From contig JAFZFH010000126.1 in assembly GCA_017555965.1 (NCBI GenBank), forward strand, positions 1-64,000: a stretch of 64,000 nt of DNA, written 5' to 3'. Of this stretch, positions 24,764-33,035 are shown piece by piece. Source of the DNA: Bacteroidales bacterium (GTDB lineage Bacteria; Bacteroidota; Bacteroidia; Bacteroidales; UBA932). Under the pieces are notes generated by a model, which was given only the letters and a program-made list of their open reading frames with translations, did not search any database and was not told the DNA's origin. The position numbers and the translations under genes are program-made. Numbering within the stretch: position 1 is the first letter of the stretch; every line of letters starts with the position of its first letter.

Positions 24764-27097
24764 ATGAAAAGACTAATGATCACCATCCTGGCAGCGCTCT
24801 TATGCATCACAGGATTCGCACAGGACAACAAGAATCAGGCAGAACTCAATCTGCCTGAAGTGTACAGAGATGCGAACATCGTATTCTGGCAGCTTGACGA
24901 GCACACATGGATCGGTTCTGGAAACAAGGTGTCTTCAGAGACAGTGTACATCATCGAAGGTACTGAAAGAGCGGTCCTCATCGATGCCGGAACAAACCTC
25001 CCCGATCTCGACAAGATCGTCAAGGGCATAACTGACAAGCCTGTATCTCTTTTGTTGACCCACATGCATGGAGACCATGTAGGTGCAGCACATCTTTTTG
25101 ATGAGATCTGGGCAAACATCACAGATCAATCTGCTGTTGAAAATTATAGAAAGCAGAAGAACTATTCCGGCAAGGTCTACCATATCAACAATGGTCAGAG
25201 ATTTGACCTCGGCGGCAGGATTATCGAGGCCTTCTACACTCCTGGTCATACTGCAGGATGTACTACATTCCTCGAAGTAGGCACTGAAAGAGGTTTCAGT
25301 GGAGACGCATTCGGAAACACAAACCTGCTTGTAGGTACCGATTTCGCGACATTGCTCAACACATGCAATGAGTCTCTCAAGTATTTCAGAGAGAACGGAT
25401 ACACCCACTTCTACAACGGCCACTTCTGGGGCGACAACCTTGAGACTCTTGAGAGAATCGAGGAACTCCGCGACATATCGGTAGCTGTTCTTAGAGGAGA
25501 ACTTGACGGAGAAGAGTCCGGCAACGGAATGATGGGTCTCAACAGAGTCATCAGAAAGGGCGAGCTCAGAGTGAACTACAGCGACAAGAACATCGAGCAG
25601 GAAAGAGCTGACTACATCTCTAAGTTCATCATTGAAATGGGTGCATCTGACAATCAGACCATGACCTATGTGGACATTCTCAGCAACAGATTCGGAGGCC
25701 GCCTCATCGGTTCAGACGCATATGAGAATGCGGCTGAGTGGTGTGCACATATGTTCGAAAAATGGGGACTTGAAGTATGGATGCAGGAAGCAGGCGAGGT
25801 TCCTGTAGGTTTCAACAGAGGCCCTTGGTTCGGAAAAATGTTAGGCGGTGACGGCAAGACACTCCACTTCGCAACTCCTTCATACACAGTAGGTACAAAA
25901 GGTATCCAGAGAGGCCATGTCCTCAAGGAGCCTAAGACACAGGCTGAATTCAACAGAATGAAGGAACAGCTTAAAGGAGCATGGGTTCTCATCACAGGCA
26001 AGAACGACGGTTACCCTATCGACTGGACAGAAAAGGGTGACAGCATCAGAAATGCGATCATTGCCGAAAATGCTGAGATCGACAGACAGAACAGAGAGAT
26101 TGCAGCATACAACAGAAATCTCAAGAAGGGACAACAGCCTAAGGAAATGCTTAAGCATAAGGATGCTCCAGCACTGTTCTACAACCAGATGGTAGAGGCC
26201 GGCATCCTGGGTATCATCCAGTCATCAGCTATTCCTATCAGGGCTCTCTACGACAGAAAGAATCTCGACAAGATGACATTCGAGCAGCTTCCTGCAATTC
26301 CTGACATCAAACTGCATGAGGACCAGTACGCAGAGATTGAGAAGATGGTGGAGAGAAGAGAATATTTCCAGCTCGAGTTCGATATCAGAAATCATTTCAA
26401 GATGGGTCCGGTGAAATATCACAATGTCATCGGCGTTATCAGAGGAACAGAATATCCTGATGAATATGTACTCGCAGGAGGTCATCTTGATGCATACGAC
26501 GTTGCTACCGGTGGTGTTGACTGTTCAAGCGGTATCGCTCCTGTGATGGAGGCTGCAAGAATGATTGCAGAGTCTGGCGGCAAGCCTAAGAGAAGCATTC
26601 TGTTCTGCCTTTGGGCTGGAGAAGAGTTCGGTCTTCTCGGAAGTAAGTTCTTCGTAGAAAACAACACTGTTGATCTTGGGAAGATTTCAAACTATTTCAA
26701 CAGAGATTATACTCCTTTCGTTCCTACAGGAATCACTGTGAATGCAGCAATGTACGAGGATTTCGTAAAGGTTTGTGCTCCACTCGAAAATGCTCATCCT
26801 GAATTCCCATTTACAGTTACTAAGAATCAGAGTCCTGCAAGACCTAGACCGACAAGCGCAGGAGGTTCGGACCACGCTTATTTTGCAATGAACGGAGTGC
26901 CTACAGTAAGCTTCAACATTACTGACCCTAAGGGTTACAATTTTGATTACAACGAGATCTGGCACACAGAAAGGGACACTTACAACAAGAGCATTCCTGA
27001 GTATCAGGATCACGCGGCGACTTGTACCGCTGTCGTACTATACGGTCTCGCTAACCTTGACCATATTCTCGACAGAACAGGTCTCTACGCTGACTAA
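24764..27097 (+). CDS. secreted fusion: metallo-beta-lactamase fold plus M28 peptidase
   Basis: The 777-residue protein has a signal peptide cleaved near GFAQ-DNK (residue 20). Residues 30-250 form an MBL fold with H100, H102, D104, H105, H162, D181 and H220 in the expected metal positions. From about residue 290 it is an M28 zinc aminopeptidase with H574 and D576 (GGHLDAYD), D586, E620-E621 (WAGEEFGLLGS), D648 and H704, the full ligand set. Both halves therefore look catalytic. Amino-terminal glutamine after the signal fits the cyclase lipoprotein encoded at 9630. Substrates cannot be told from sequence. It lies 13 bp after nadE and ends at a very long hairpin. Confidence 0.88.
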   Translation: MKRLMITILAALLCITGFAQDNKNQAELNLPEVYRDANIVFWQLDEHTWIGSGNKVSSETVYIIEGTERAVLIDAGTNLPDLDKIVKGITDKPVSLLLTHMHGDHVGAAHLFDEIWANITDQSAVENYRKQKNYSGKVYHINNGQRFDLGGRIIEAFYTPGHTAGCTTFLEVGTERGFSGDAFGNTNLLVGTDFATLLNTCNESLKYFRENGYTHFYNGHFWGDNLETLERIEELRDISVAVLRGELDGEESGNGMMGLNRVIRKGELRVNYSDKNIEQERADYISKFIIEMGASDNQTMTYVDILSNRFGGRLIGSDAYENAAEWCAHMFEKWGLEVWMQEAGEVPVGFNRGPWFGKMLGGDGKTLHFATPSYTVGTKGIQRGHVLKEPKTQAEFNRMKEQLKGAWVLITGKNDGYPIDWTEKGDSIRNAIIAENAEIDRQNREIAAYNRNLKKGQQPKEMLKHKDAPALFYNQMVEAGILGIIQSSAIPIRALYDRKNLDKMTFEQLPAIPDIKLHEDQYAEIEKMVERREYFQLEFDIRNHFKMGPVKYHNVIGVIRGTEYPDEYVLAGGHLDAYDVATGGVDCSSGIAPVMEAARMIAESGGKPKRSILFCLWAGEEFGLLGSKFFVENNTVDLGKISNYFNRDYTPFVPTGITVNAAMYEDFVKVCAPLENAHPEFPFTVTKNQSPARPRPTSAGGSDHAYFAMNGVPTVSFNITDPKGYNFDYNEIWHTERDTYNKSIPEYQDHAATCTAVVLYGLANLDHILDRTGLYAD

Positions 27098-27116
27098 GAT
27101 TCTCGGATTATACAAT

Positions 27117-27191
27117 AAAACAAAACCGACTGTGGCTCGCTTCGCAGAAGCATAGGTAAATGCTTCGCTCGACCACAGTCGGTTTTGTTTT
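27117..27191. terminator. long nested hairpin, bidirectional terminator
   Basis: A 19-bp perfect stem (27117-27135 with 27173-27191) bears A-runs and T-runs at its base. Inside it is a second perfect hairpin, GAAGCAT with ATGCTTC (27147-27153, 27160-27166). It separates convergent genes and can terminate both. Confidence 0.88.
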
Positions 27192-27206
27192 TTAATCAGA
27201 TATCTG

Positions 27207-28034
27207 TTACAGAGATTCGATGATCTTTGTGAAGAGAGTAGTCATCTTGTCGGCCGCGGCATCAGCTGCTGCCACAACATCGTCTCCATCGTTTACATAA
27301 TCATCAGAATAGTCATCATGCGCCTCGTTTGTGATGACAGACATTCCGAAGACAGGAATTGACGAATGACGTGCAACGATAACCTCAGGAATTGTCGACA
27401 TTCCGACAGCATCCGCACCGATGAGTCTGTAGTACTTGTACTCTGCAGGAGTCTCATAAGTAGGGCCTGTACTAGCAAAATACACTCCGCTCTTGAGCTC
27501 GTAACCTAGACCTGCAGCAAGTTCAAACGCCCTCATTCTCAACTGCTTGTCGTAAGGACGGGTCATATCAGGGAAACGAGGTCCGAACTCATCCATGTTC
27601 GGTCCGATAAGAGGATTAGGAAGATGGCTGATGTGGTCTGTTATCACCATCATGTCTCCAACCTTGAAGTTGTAGTTCACTCCACCGGCAGCATTTGAAA
27701 CGAAGAGATACTGGATGCCCAGAACCTTCATCACTCTGATAGGAAGAGTGACCAGCTCCATCGGATAACCCTCATAATAGTGGAATCTTCCCTGCATTGC
27801 GACAACGAATTTTCCTCCCAGCTCTCCTGCGATGAAGTTACCCTTATGTCCTACTGCAGTAGACACAGGGAAACCTGGAATATCCTTATATGGAATCACT
27901 GTAGGATTCTCAATCTTGTCAGCCAGTTTACCGAGTCCGCTGCCAAGAACGATACCTGCAAATGGCTTTCTTCCGTCTAATTTCGCTGCGATATACTCAG
28001 CAGCCTTCATGATCTTCTCAACTCTTGGATCCAT
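27207..28034 (-). CDS. purine-nucleoside phosphorylase
   Basis: The 275-residue protein matches the trimeric low-molecular-weight PNP family: [15 protein letters not shown] phosphate loop, [52 protein letters not shown] and the base-binding [14 protein letters not shown] and [13 protein letters not shown]. It cleaves inosine, guanosine and related nucleosides with phosphate. It follows the amidohydrolase gene by 12 bp, so both probably serve purine or methylthioadenosine salvage. Length is normal. Confidence 0.94.
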   Translation of the reverse strand: MDPRVEKIMKAAEYIAAKLDGRKPFAGIVLGSGLGKLADKIENPTVIPYKDIPGFPVSTAVGHKGNFIAGELGGKFVVAMQGRFHYYEGYPMELVTLPIRVMKVLGIQYLFVSNAAGGVNYNFKVGDMMVITDHISHLPNPLIGPNMDEFGPRFPDMTRPYDKQLRMRAFELAAGLGYELKSGVYFASTGPTYETPAEYKYYRLIGADAVGMSTIPEVIVARHSSIPVFGMSVITNEAHDDYSDDYVNDGDDVVAAADAAADKMTTLFTKIIESL

Positions 28035-28046
28035 AACTTAAGATCT

Positions 28047-29309
28047 TTATGATAGTTTCGTTAATATTTTCTTAGCTTCTGCCAGGATTTCCTTCTCACC
28101 GGGCACTACCCTGTTCTGCATGATGAACTTTCCGTTGCATATTACAGAATCTATGCTATCGGAGTGGGCAGAATAGATAAGATTCGCCTCAAATGATCCC
28201 GGGGACAGGAAATGATAGCTTTCTGTATCCACCAGAACGATGTCCGCAAGGGCACCTGCCTCGATGCGTCCGATATTCAGTCCGAGACCCTTTCCCCCAT
28301 TTGCCGTTGCCATGGCCATAAGCTCGCTTATCGGCATTGCCGACGGATCGTTACGCCATGCCTTCTGGACCATCGCTGCAGTCTTCATGGTCTCGAGCAT
28401 GTCGAGATTGTTCGAAGATGCACATCCGTCAGTACCAAGACATACATTTGCACCGGCATCGCGAAGTTCGTTATAAAGAAATCTGTAACCCGAAGAAAGC
28501 TTGAGATTCGAGTTTATGTTATGTACGCATGTCACTCCCCTTTCGCCGAGGATACGGATGTCGTTTTCAGAAAGCCACAGAGTATGCGCGGCGATTACAT
28601 CCGGTCCCAGAACTCCGAGACTGTCGAGATATTCTACCGGAGACATGCCTCCATGCTGAGCCATACAGTCCTCAACTTCCTTCTGAGTTTCAGACAGATG
28701 GATATGGATCTTCAGACCGTGCTTACGTGCGAATTCTGTGCTCCATACAATCATCTCCTCACTGACAGAATATATTGCATGGATCGCAATCGTAAAGGTC
28801 GAATGATCATTCCATTTCCTTGCCTCTTCATATACGTTCTGACACTGGATCTTCTGTCTCTCAGCCTCTTCAGGATCGTTCTTATCAAGAAATACATATG
28901 CCAGAACCGGACGTATTCCCAGTTCCATAGCAGCCTTATGAGCCATCGGCATATGCCAATAATGGTCGCTGAATGTGGTCGTACCTGTCTTGATCATTTC
29001 AAGGCACGCTACTTTTGTAGCATGATATACCCACTCCTGATCCACCTTCGACTCGACATCCCAGATGCGGTCGATCCACTCATGAAACGCGATATCTTCT
29101 CCGATTCCGCGCATCATGGACATACCTGCATGGGTATGCATATTGACAAAGCCCGGAATTGCGGTCTTACCTCCACAATCAACCACGGACACATCGTCGC
29201 CGAAGGTCTTGGTCGCCGAAGGATATATTCCTGCAATTGTATTGCCATCGATGAGGATATCTGACACTACTCCCTCTGTCACAACATTATTAAGCAATAA
29301 TTTCCCCAT
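28047..29309 (-). CDS. amidohydrolase, likely methylthioadenosine/S-adenosylhomocysteine deaminase type
   Basis: The 420-residue protein has the TIM-barrel amidohydrolase metal site: VNMHTHAGMSMMRG (two histidines), HIHLSETQKEVEDC, AAHTLWLSENDI and LGTDGCASSNNLDMLETMK. This arrangement, with the GMSMMRGIGED substrate loop, is typical of MTA/SAH deaminases and related adenosine-type deaminases. It precedes the nucleoside phosphorylase gene, consistent with deamination followed by phosphorolysis. Chlorohydrolase-type relatives with other substrates cannot be ruled out. Confidence 0.85.
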   Translation of the reverse strand: MGKLLLNNVVTEGVVSDILIDGNTIAGIYPSATKTFGDDVSVVDCGGKTAIPGFVNMHTHAGMSMMRGIGEDIAFHEWIDRIWDVESKVDQEWVYHATKVACLEMIKTGTTTFSDHYWHMPMAHKAAMELGIRPVLAYVFLDKNDPEEAERQKIQCQNVYEEARKWNDHSTFTIAIHAIYSVSEEMIVWSTEFARKHGLKIHIHLSETQKEVEDCMAQHGGMSPVEYLDSLGVLGPDVIAAHTLWLSENDIRILGERGVTCVHNINSNLKLSSGYRFLYNELRDAGANVCLGTDGCASSNNLDMLETMKTAAMVQKAWRNDPSAMPISELMAMATANGGKGLGLNIGRIEAGALADIVLVDTESYHFLSPGSFEANLIYSAHSDSIDSVICNGKFIMQNRVVPGEKEILAEAKKILTKLS

Positions 29310-29398
29310 AATTACAAATCGTTAAAGTTTTCAAAGTTAATCATTTTTTCCAAGAATCCGAAGCGGACCGGAGTTAAAAAGGAAAATTGAAAAGTTTA

Positions 29399-29430
29399 TT
29401 TGACATTTTGATAAAATTGCACTATTTTTA
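29399..29430 (+). promoter_or_regulatory. possible promoter (TTG-21-TATTTTTA) of the 2-oxoacid oxidoreductase operon
   Basis: TTG at 29399-29401 and TATTTTTA at 29423-29430 are 21 bp apart. The last base of the -7 element is A instead of G. It would give a leader of about 43 bases before the ATG at 29480. The remaining 170-bp spacer (29310-29479) shows no other feature. Confidence 0.45.
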
Positions 29431-29479
29431 CTTGATTTTATGAACAAATAATTAATAAACACATAAAAACTTTAAGACA

Positions 29480-29698
29480 ATGGCATTCAAAGGAGCAATC
29501 GAAGTCGATACACAGAAATGCAAAGGCTGCGGAGTATGTGTTGAGAACTGTCCGACCAAGAGCATCGAACTCTCAAAAATGGTCAACAGCAAAGGTTATC
29601 ATTATGCCGAGATGGTAGGCGAAGCATGCATAGGATGTTCGAACTGTGCTGTGGTTTGTCCTGATTCGGTTATAACAGTGTACAGAGTTAAAATCTAA
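29480..29698 (+). CDS. 2-oxoacid:ferredoxin oxidoreductase, ferredoxin (delta) subunit
   Basis: The 72-residue protein has two 4Fe-4S motifs: CKGCGVCVENCPTKSIEL near residues 13-30 and CIGCSNCAVVCPDSV near 52-66. This is the small electron-transfer subunit of four-part 2-oxoacid oxidoreductases. It is the first gene of the operon, followed by the alpha subunit gene after 5 bp. In this family it passes electrons from the thiamine site to soluble ferredoxin. Confidence 0.92.
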   Translation: MAFKGAIEVDTQKCKGCGVCVENCPTKSIELSKMVNSKGYHYAEMVGEACIGCSNCAVVCPDSVITVYRVKI

Positions 29699-29703
29699 GT
29701 GAT

Positions 29704-30786
29704 ATGGCAGAGAAGATTTTGATGAAAGGAAACGAAGCGATTGCCATATCGGCGATTCGCAATGGTGCGGACGGATATTTCGGATATCCTATCACCCCGC
29801 AGTCAGAAGTAATGGAAACTCTCATGAAGGAAAGACCATGGCTTACAACAGGTATGGTTGTTCTTCAGGCTGAGAGTGAGACTTCTTCAATCAACATGGT
29901 ATATGGTGGCGCATGCTGCGGTAAGAAGGTGATGACATCTTCAAGTTCCCCTGGTATCAGCCTCATGTGCGAAGGACTCAGCTACCTTGCAGGTGCAGAG
30001 CTTCCTTGCGTAGTAGTGAACTGCCAGCGCGGAGGTCCTGGTCTCGGAACCATCCAGCCTAGCCAGAGCGACTACAACCAGTGCGTGAAGGGTGGCGGAC
30101 ATGGAGACTACAATGCAATCGTCCTTGCACCGGCATCGGCTCAGGACATGTACGACTTTGTGGACTGGGGATTCGACCTCGCGTTCAAGTACCGTACTCC
30201 TGTAATCATCCTCGCTGACGGTATCGTAGGTCAGATGATGGAAAAGGTGGAGCTCCGTCCGGAGAAGCCACGTATGACAAAGGAAGAACTCCTCAAGGCT
30301 GCTCCATGGGCGACTACAGGTAAGACAGCAGACAGAACATACAACACAATCACTTCACTTGCGCTTGAGTCAGACGTGCAGGAGAAGTTCAACAGAAAGC
30401 TCGCTGCAAAGTACGAGGTGATCAAGGAGCAGGAAGTCAAGTACGAGGAGTACCAGACTGAAGACGCTGAATATGTTTTCGTAGCATTCGGATGCTCGGC
30501 ACGTATCTGCGAGGCAGTGGTTGACCAGCTCCGTGAGGAAGGCATCAAGGCAGGACTCCTCAGACCTGTTACCCTCTTCCCGTTCCCTACAAAGAGACTC
30601 GAGGAGCTTTCAGGACAGGTAAAGAGCATGATGAGCATCGAGCTCAACCTCGGTCAGATGGTGGACGATGTAAAGCTCGCGGTAAACGGAAAATGTCCGG
30701 TAGGTTTCTACGGAAGACAGGGAGGTATCATCTACACTCCTGATGAGATCGTAGAGGCATTCAAGAAGTTCAACAATCTGAAATAA
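29704..30786 (+). CDS. 2-oxoacid:ferredoxin oxidoreductase alpha subunit (VorB/KorA type)
   Basis: The 360-residue protein starts with the domain I pattern GNEAIAISAIRNGADGYFGY and PITPQSEVMETL, with ETSSINMVYGGACCGKKVMTSSSSPG split across later sequence. It ends in a domain II transketolase-C-like segment (VFVAFGCSARICEAVVDQL). Bacteroides homologues are usually called 3-methyl-2-oxobutanoate dehydrogenase subunit VorB. Sequence alone does not separate 2-oxoglutarate from branched-chain 2-oxoacid use. The beta subunit gene follows after 9 bp. Confidence 0.92.
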   Translation: MAEKILMKGNEAIAISAIRNGADGYFGYPITPQSEVMETLMKERPWLTTGMVVLQAESETSSINMVYGGACCGKKVMTSSSSPGISLMCEGLSYLAGAELPCVVVNCQRGGPGLGTIQPSQSDYNQCVKGGGHGDYNAIVLAPASAQDMYDFVDWGFDLAFKYRTPVIILADGIVGQMMEKVELRPEKPRMTKEELLKAAPWATTGKTADRTYNTITSLALESDVQEKFNRKLAAKYEVIKEQEVKYEEYQTEDAEYVFVAFGCSARICEAVVDQLREEGIKAGLLRPVTLFPFPTKRLEELSGQVKSMMSIELNLGQMVDDVKLAVNGKCPVGFYGRQGGIIYTPDEIVEAFKKFNNLK

Positions 30787-30795
30787 GGAAAGACC

Positions 30796-31569
30796 ATGAA
30801 TATAGAAGATATCAAGAAACCCGAGAACATCGTCTATAAGAAGACTCCTATCCTCACAGACAATGTGATGCACTATTGCCCAGGATGCTCTCACGGTACA
30901 GTACACAAGCTCGTGGCTGAAGTCATCGAAGAGATGGGCATCCAGGAAGAGACAATCGCAATCAGCCCTGTAGGCTGCTCGGTATTCGCCTACAACTACC
31001 TCAATGTAGACTGGCAGCAGGCCGCTCACGGCCGTGCACCTGCACTCGCAACAGCAACAAAGCGTCTCAACCCGGAGAAGTATGTGTTCACATACCAGGG
31101 TGACGGTGACCTTGCATCCATCGGTACAGCCGAGATCATCCACGCATGCAGCCGCGGTGAGAACATCGTCGTGATCTTCATCAACAACGGTATCTATGGT
31201 ATGACAGGAGGACAGATGGCTCCTACCACACTGCTCGGAATGAAGACAGCTACAACTCCTTACGGACGTGATGCGAAACTCAACGGATTCCCGCTCGTAC
31301 TTGCGCCTATGATCGCACAGCTTGACGGAACCGCTTATATCACAAGACAGGCCGTTCATACAGCAGTTGCGGCACGCAAGGCAAAGGCAGCAATCCGCAA
31401 GGCCTTCGAATACAGCCAGAAGGGCATCGGACTCTCATTCGTAGAGATCGTCGCTACATGTAACTCAGGCTGGAAGATGAGCCCTACAGCAGCTAACAAG
31501 TGGATGGTTGAGAACATGTTCCCTAAGTATCCGCTCGGTGACATCAAGGACGTATTAAAAACAGAGTAA
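30796..31569 (+). CDS. 2-oxoacid:ferredoxin oxidoreductase beta subunit (thiamine diphosphate-binding)
   Basis: The 257-residue protein contains CPGCSHGTVHKLVAEVIEEM near residue 29, YQGDGDLASIGTAEIIHA (the thiamine diphosphate and magnesium GDGD motif) and INNGIYGMTGGQMAPTT. These are the beta-subunit signatures. The enzyme decarboxylates a 2-oxoacid to an acyl-CoA and reduces ferredoxin, reversibly, in the cytoplasm of anaerobes. The gamma gene follows after an unusually long 147-bp gap containing a hairpin. Confidence 0.93.
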   Translation: MNIEDIKKPENIVYKKTPILTDNVMHYCPGCSHGTVHKLVAEVIEEMGIQEETIAISPVGCSVFAYNYLNVDWQQAAHGRAPALATATKRLNPEKYVFTYQGDGDLASIGTAEIIHACSRGENIVVIFINNGIYGMTGGQMAPTTLLGMKTATTPYGRDAKLNGFPLVLAPMIAQLDGTAYITRQAVHTAVAARKAKAAIRKAFEYSQKGIGLSFVEIVATCNSGWKMSPTAANKWMVENMFPKYPLGDIKDVLKTE

Positions 31570-31593
31570 CAATTAAAGCGAAGCGTCAGTAAG

Positions 31594-31627
31594 TCCCTTT
31601 CCCGAGGAAAGGGATTTAGGGAAAGGG
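31594..31627 (+). promoter_or_regulatory. two mutually exclusive hairpins between beta and gamma subunit genes
   Basis: TCCCTTTCC (31594-31602) pairs perfectly with GGAAAGGGA (31606-31614) over a three-base loop. The same left arm, CCCTTTCCC, can instead pair with GGGAAAGGG at 31619-31627. No T-run follows either. It may be a processing or attenuation site that changes gamma-subunit output, or a remnant of an intergenic repeat. Confidence 0.45.
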
Positions 31628-31716
31628 TAACGTAGACAATATTTTCATATTACGGTACAACCCCGAAGAATCTGACGTATCAGCAGACGATTGCTAATGA
31701 AAACAAGTTTGAAAAT

Positions 31717-32259
31717 ATGAAGGAAGAGATAATTATAGCAGGTTTCGGAGGACAGGGAGTCCTCTCTATGGGTAAGATCCTCGCATACTGCGCGATCATG
31801 CAGGATATGGAAGTGACCTGGATGCCATCATACGGTCCTGAGATGCGCGGAGGTACAGCTAACGTATGCGTTATCGTGAGCGACAAGAAGATCAGCTCAC
31901 CTATCGTGACAAAATACGACACAGCGATCATCCTCAACCAGCAGTCACTCGACAAGTTCGAGAGCACCGTGAAGCCGGGAGGCCTCCTCATCTATGACCC
32001 TAACGGAATCATCAACCCTCCTACAAGAACAGACATCAAGATCTGTAAGATCGATGCGATCAACGTTGCAGCCAACGTAGGAAACTCAAAGGTGTACAAC
32101 ATGGCAGTGATGGGCGCATACCTCAAGATGAAGCCTATCGTTTCATTCGAGAACATCGACAAGGGTCTTGCAAAATGTATCCCTGCACGCTATGCAGACC
32201 TCATCGCCCTTAACAAGAAGGCCATCGAAGAGGGTATGACAGCTGTCGAGGAACTCTAG
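31717..32259 (+). CDS. 2-oxoacid:ferredoxin oxidoreductase gamma subunit
   Basis: The 180-residue protein begins MKEEIIIAGFGGQGVLSMGK and contains SYGPEMRGGTANVCVIVSD, the two hallmarks of the gamma (catalytic interface) domain. It completes the delta-alpha-beta-gamma set encoded from 29480. The gap to the beta gene is 147 bp, whereas the other subunit genes are 5-9 bp apart. The gene ends before a cluster of small intergenic repeats and a terminator. Confidence 0.93.
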   Translation: MKEEIIIAGFGGQGVLSMGKILAYCAIMQDMEVTWMPSYGPEMRGGTANVCVIVSDKKISSPIVTKYDTAIILNQQSLDKFESTVKPGGLLIYDPNGIINPPTRTDIKICKIDAINVAANVGNSKVYNMAVMGAYLKMKPIVSFENIDKGLAKCIPARYADLIALNKKAIEEGMTAVEEL

Positions 32260-32260
32260 T

Positions 32261-32348
32261 GATACCCGATCAAGCCAGGTATGACAATTCAGGACGTCAT
32301 GCCCAGGTATAACCTTCAGGACGTCATGCCCGGCAAGACCGGTCATCT
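32261..32348. repeat. cluster of palindromic intergenic repeats
   Basis: The block opens with GATACCCGATCAAGCCAGGT, a degenerate member of the hairpin family also seen at 56686-56706 and 59598-59623. It contains a 17-bp direct repeat, TTCAGGACGTCATGCCC, at 32288-32304 and 32315-32331 (27-bp period). It closes with another inverted family member, GTCATGCCCGGCAAGACCGG. The block lies in the 3' spacer of the oxidoreductase operon and looks like a decayed REP-type cluster. Confidence 0.65.
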
Positions 32349-32364
32349 GAAATGACTTTAACAG

Positions 32365-32414
32365 CAAACTGCTTTGATTTTCTCATTATTATTTTGAGAA
32401 ATCAAAGCAGTTTG
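32365..32414 (+). terminator. terminator of the 2-oxoacid oxidoreductase operon
   Basis: The arms 32365-32385 and 32395-32414 (core AACTGCTTTGATTT with AAATCAAAGCAGTT) form a stem of about 20 bp with one bulged base, followed by TTATTTTTG. Confidence 0.85.
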
Positions 32415-32423
32415 TTATTTTTG
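32394..32423 (+). promoter_or_regulatory. promoter (TTG-19-TATTTTTG) inside the preceding terminator
   Basis: TTG at 32394-32396 and TATTTTTG at 32416-32423 are 19 bp apart. The -33 half lies in the right arm of the terminator hairpin. It reads into the coiled-coil/zapA genes starting at 32449. Confidence 0.65.
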
Positions 32424-32448
32424 CATGGTAGGTTAAATTTGGGTAAAA

Positions 32449-32721
32449 ATGCTTGATACAGTAAAGCAGAAAATAAAAAGACTTATCGCCGCATACGAGG
32501 CGGAGAAAGCGGAGTGCACAAGGCTCCAGGCTGAACTGGACCAGGTGAAAACCCAGAATGAAGCTTACAGGAAGCAGATAACAGAGTTAGAAAGACAGAT
32601 AGATAACCTGAAACTCGCAGAGGCATTCAAGGCAGGGGCTGAAGGAAGTCCTGAGGCCAAGAAGAAGATCAACAGCCTTATCAAGGAGATAGACAGGTGC
32701 ATTACACTATTGGAGGGATAA
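32449..32721 (+). CDS. small coiled-coil protein upstream of zapA
   Basis: The 90-residue protein is almost entirely predicted coiled coil: residues 5-56 (KQKIKRLIAAYEAEKAECTR, ITELERQIDNLKL) have heptad spacing. They are followed by a short helix ending in KKINSLIKEIDRCITLLEG. No named family is recognised. It is translated 1 bp before zapA, so the two products are likely made in step. A role with ZapA in divisome assembly, similar in principle to ZapB, is inference. Confidence 0.75.
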   Translation: MLDTVKQKIKRLIAAYEAEKAECTRLQAELDQVKTQNEAYRKQITELERQIDNLKLAEAFKAGAEGSPEAKKKINSLIKEIDRCITLLEG

Positions 32722-32722
32722 T

Positions 32723-33019
32723 ATGGCACAAAGCATCAATATCAAGATCGCAGACCGCAACTACCCTTTGAAAGTTAATTCACCGGAACATGAAGAGGTG
32801 ATCAGAAAGGCTGCGGACGACATAAACAAGATGGTGGCAAAGTACCAGGACAGATTTCCGGGAAAGGGAATGATCGAGATCCTCTCATTTGTCGCTCTGA
32901 ATACATGTATGTCAAACATCACTCTCAACAAGCAGGTGAAGGACCTTGTGGACGGTGAGGAAATGCTTGCGAAGGAGTTAGAAGGATATCTTGAAAACAT
33001 TGATAAAAACAGCCGTTAG
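32723..33019 (+). CDS. zapA: cell division protein ZapA
   Basis: The 98-residue protein has the ZapA pattern: INIKIADRNYPLKV, SPEHEEVIRKAADDINKM and a C-terminal coiled coil (MLAKELEGYLENIDKN). ZapA binds FtsZ and bundles its filaments at midcell. A promoter for the downstream structured RNA overlaps its 3' end. The arrangement zapA - structured RNA - rny supports calling the RNA 6S. Confidence 0.9.
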   Translation: MAQSINIKIADRNYPLKVNSPEHEEVIRKAADDINKMVAKYQDRFPGKGMIEILSFVALNTCMSNITLNKQVKDLVDGEEMLAKELEGYLENIDKNSR

Positions 33020-33030
33020 TTACATTTTTG
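33000..33030 (+). promoter_or_regulatory. promoter (TTG-20-CATTTTTG) of the probable 6S RNA
   Basis: TTG at 33000-33002 lies inside the last codons of zapA and CATTTTTG at 33023-33030 is 20 bp downstream. One base differs from TAnnTTTG. Confidence 0.55.
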
Positions 33031-33035
33031 CTGAA

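Noticed and set aside
28212-29264. 350-residue plus-strand open frame opposite the amidohydrolase gene
   Set aside because: Long but antisense to a clear enzyme with full active site; composition is unlike neighbouring proteins.
32288-32331. CRISPR array
   Set aside because: Only two 17-bp repeats with a 10-bp gap and no cas genes.
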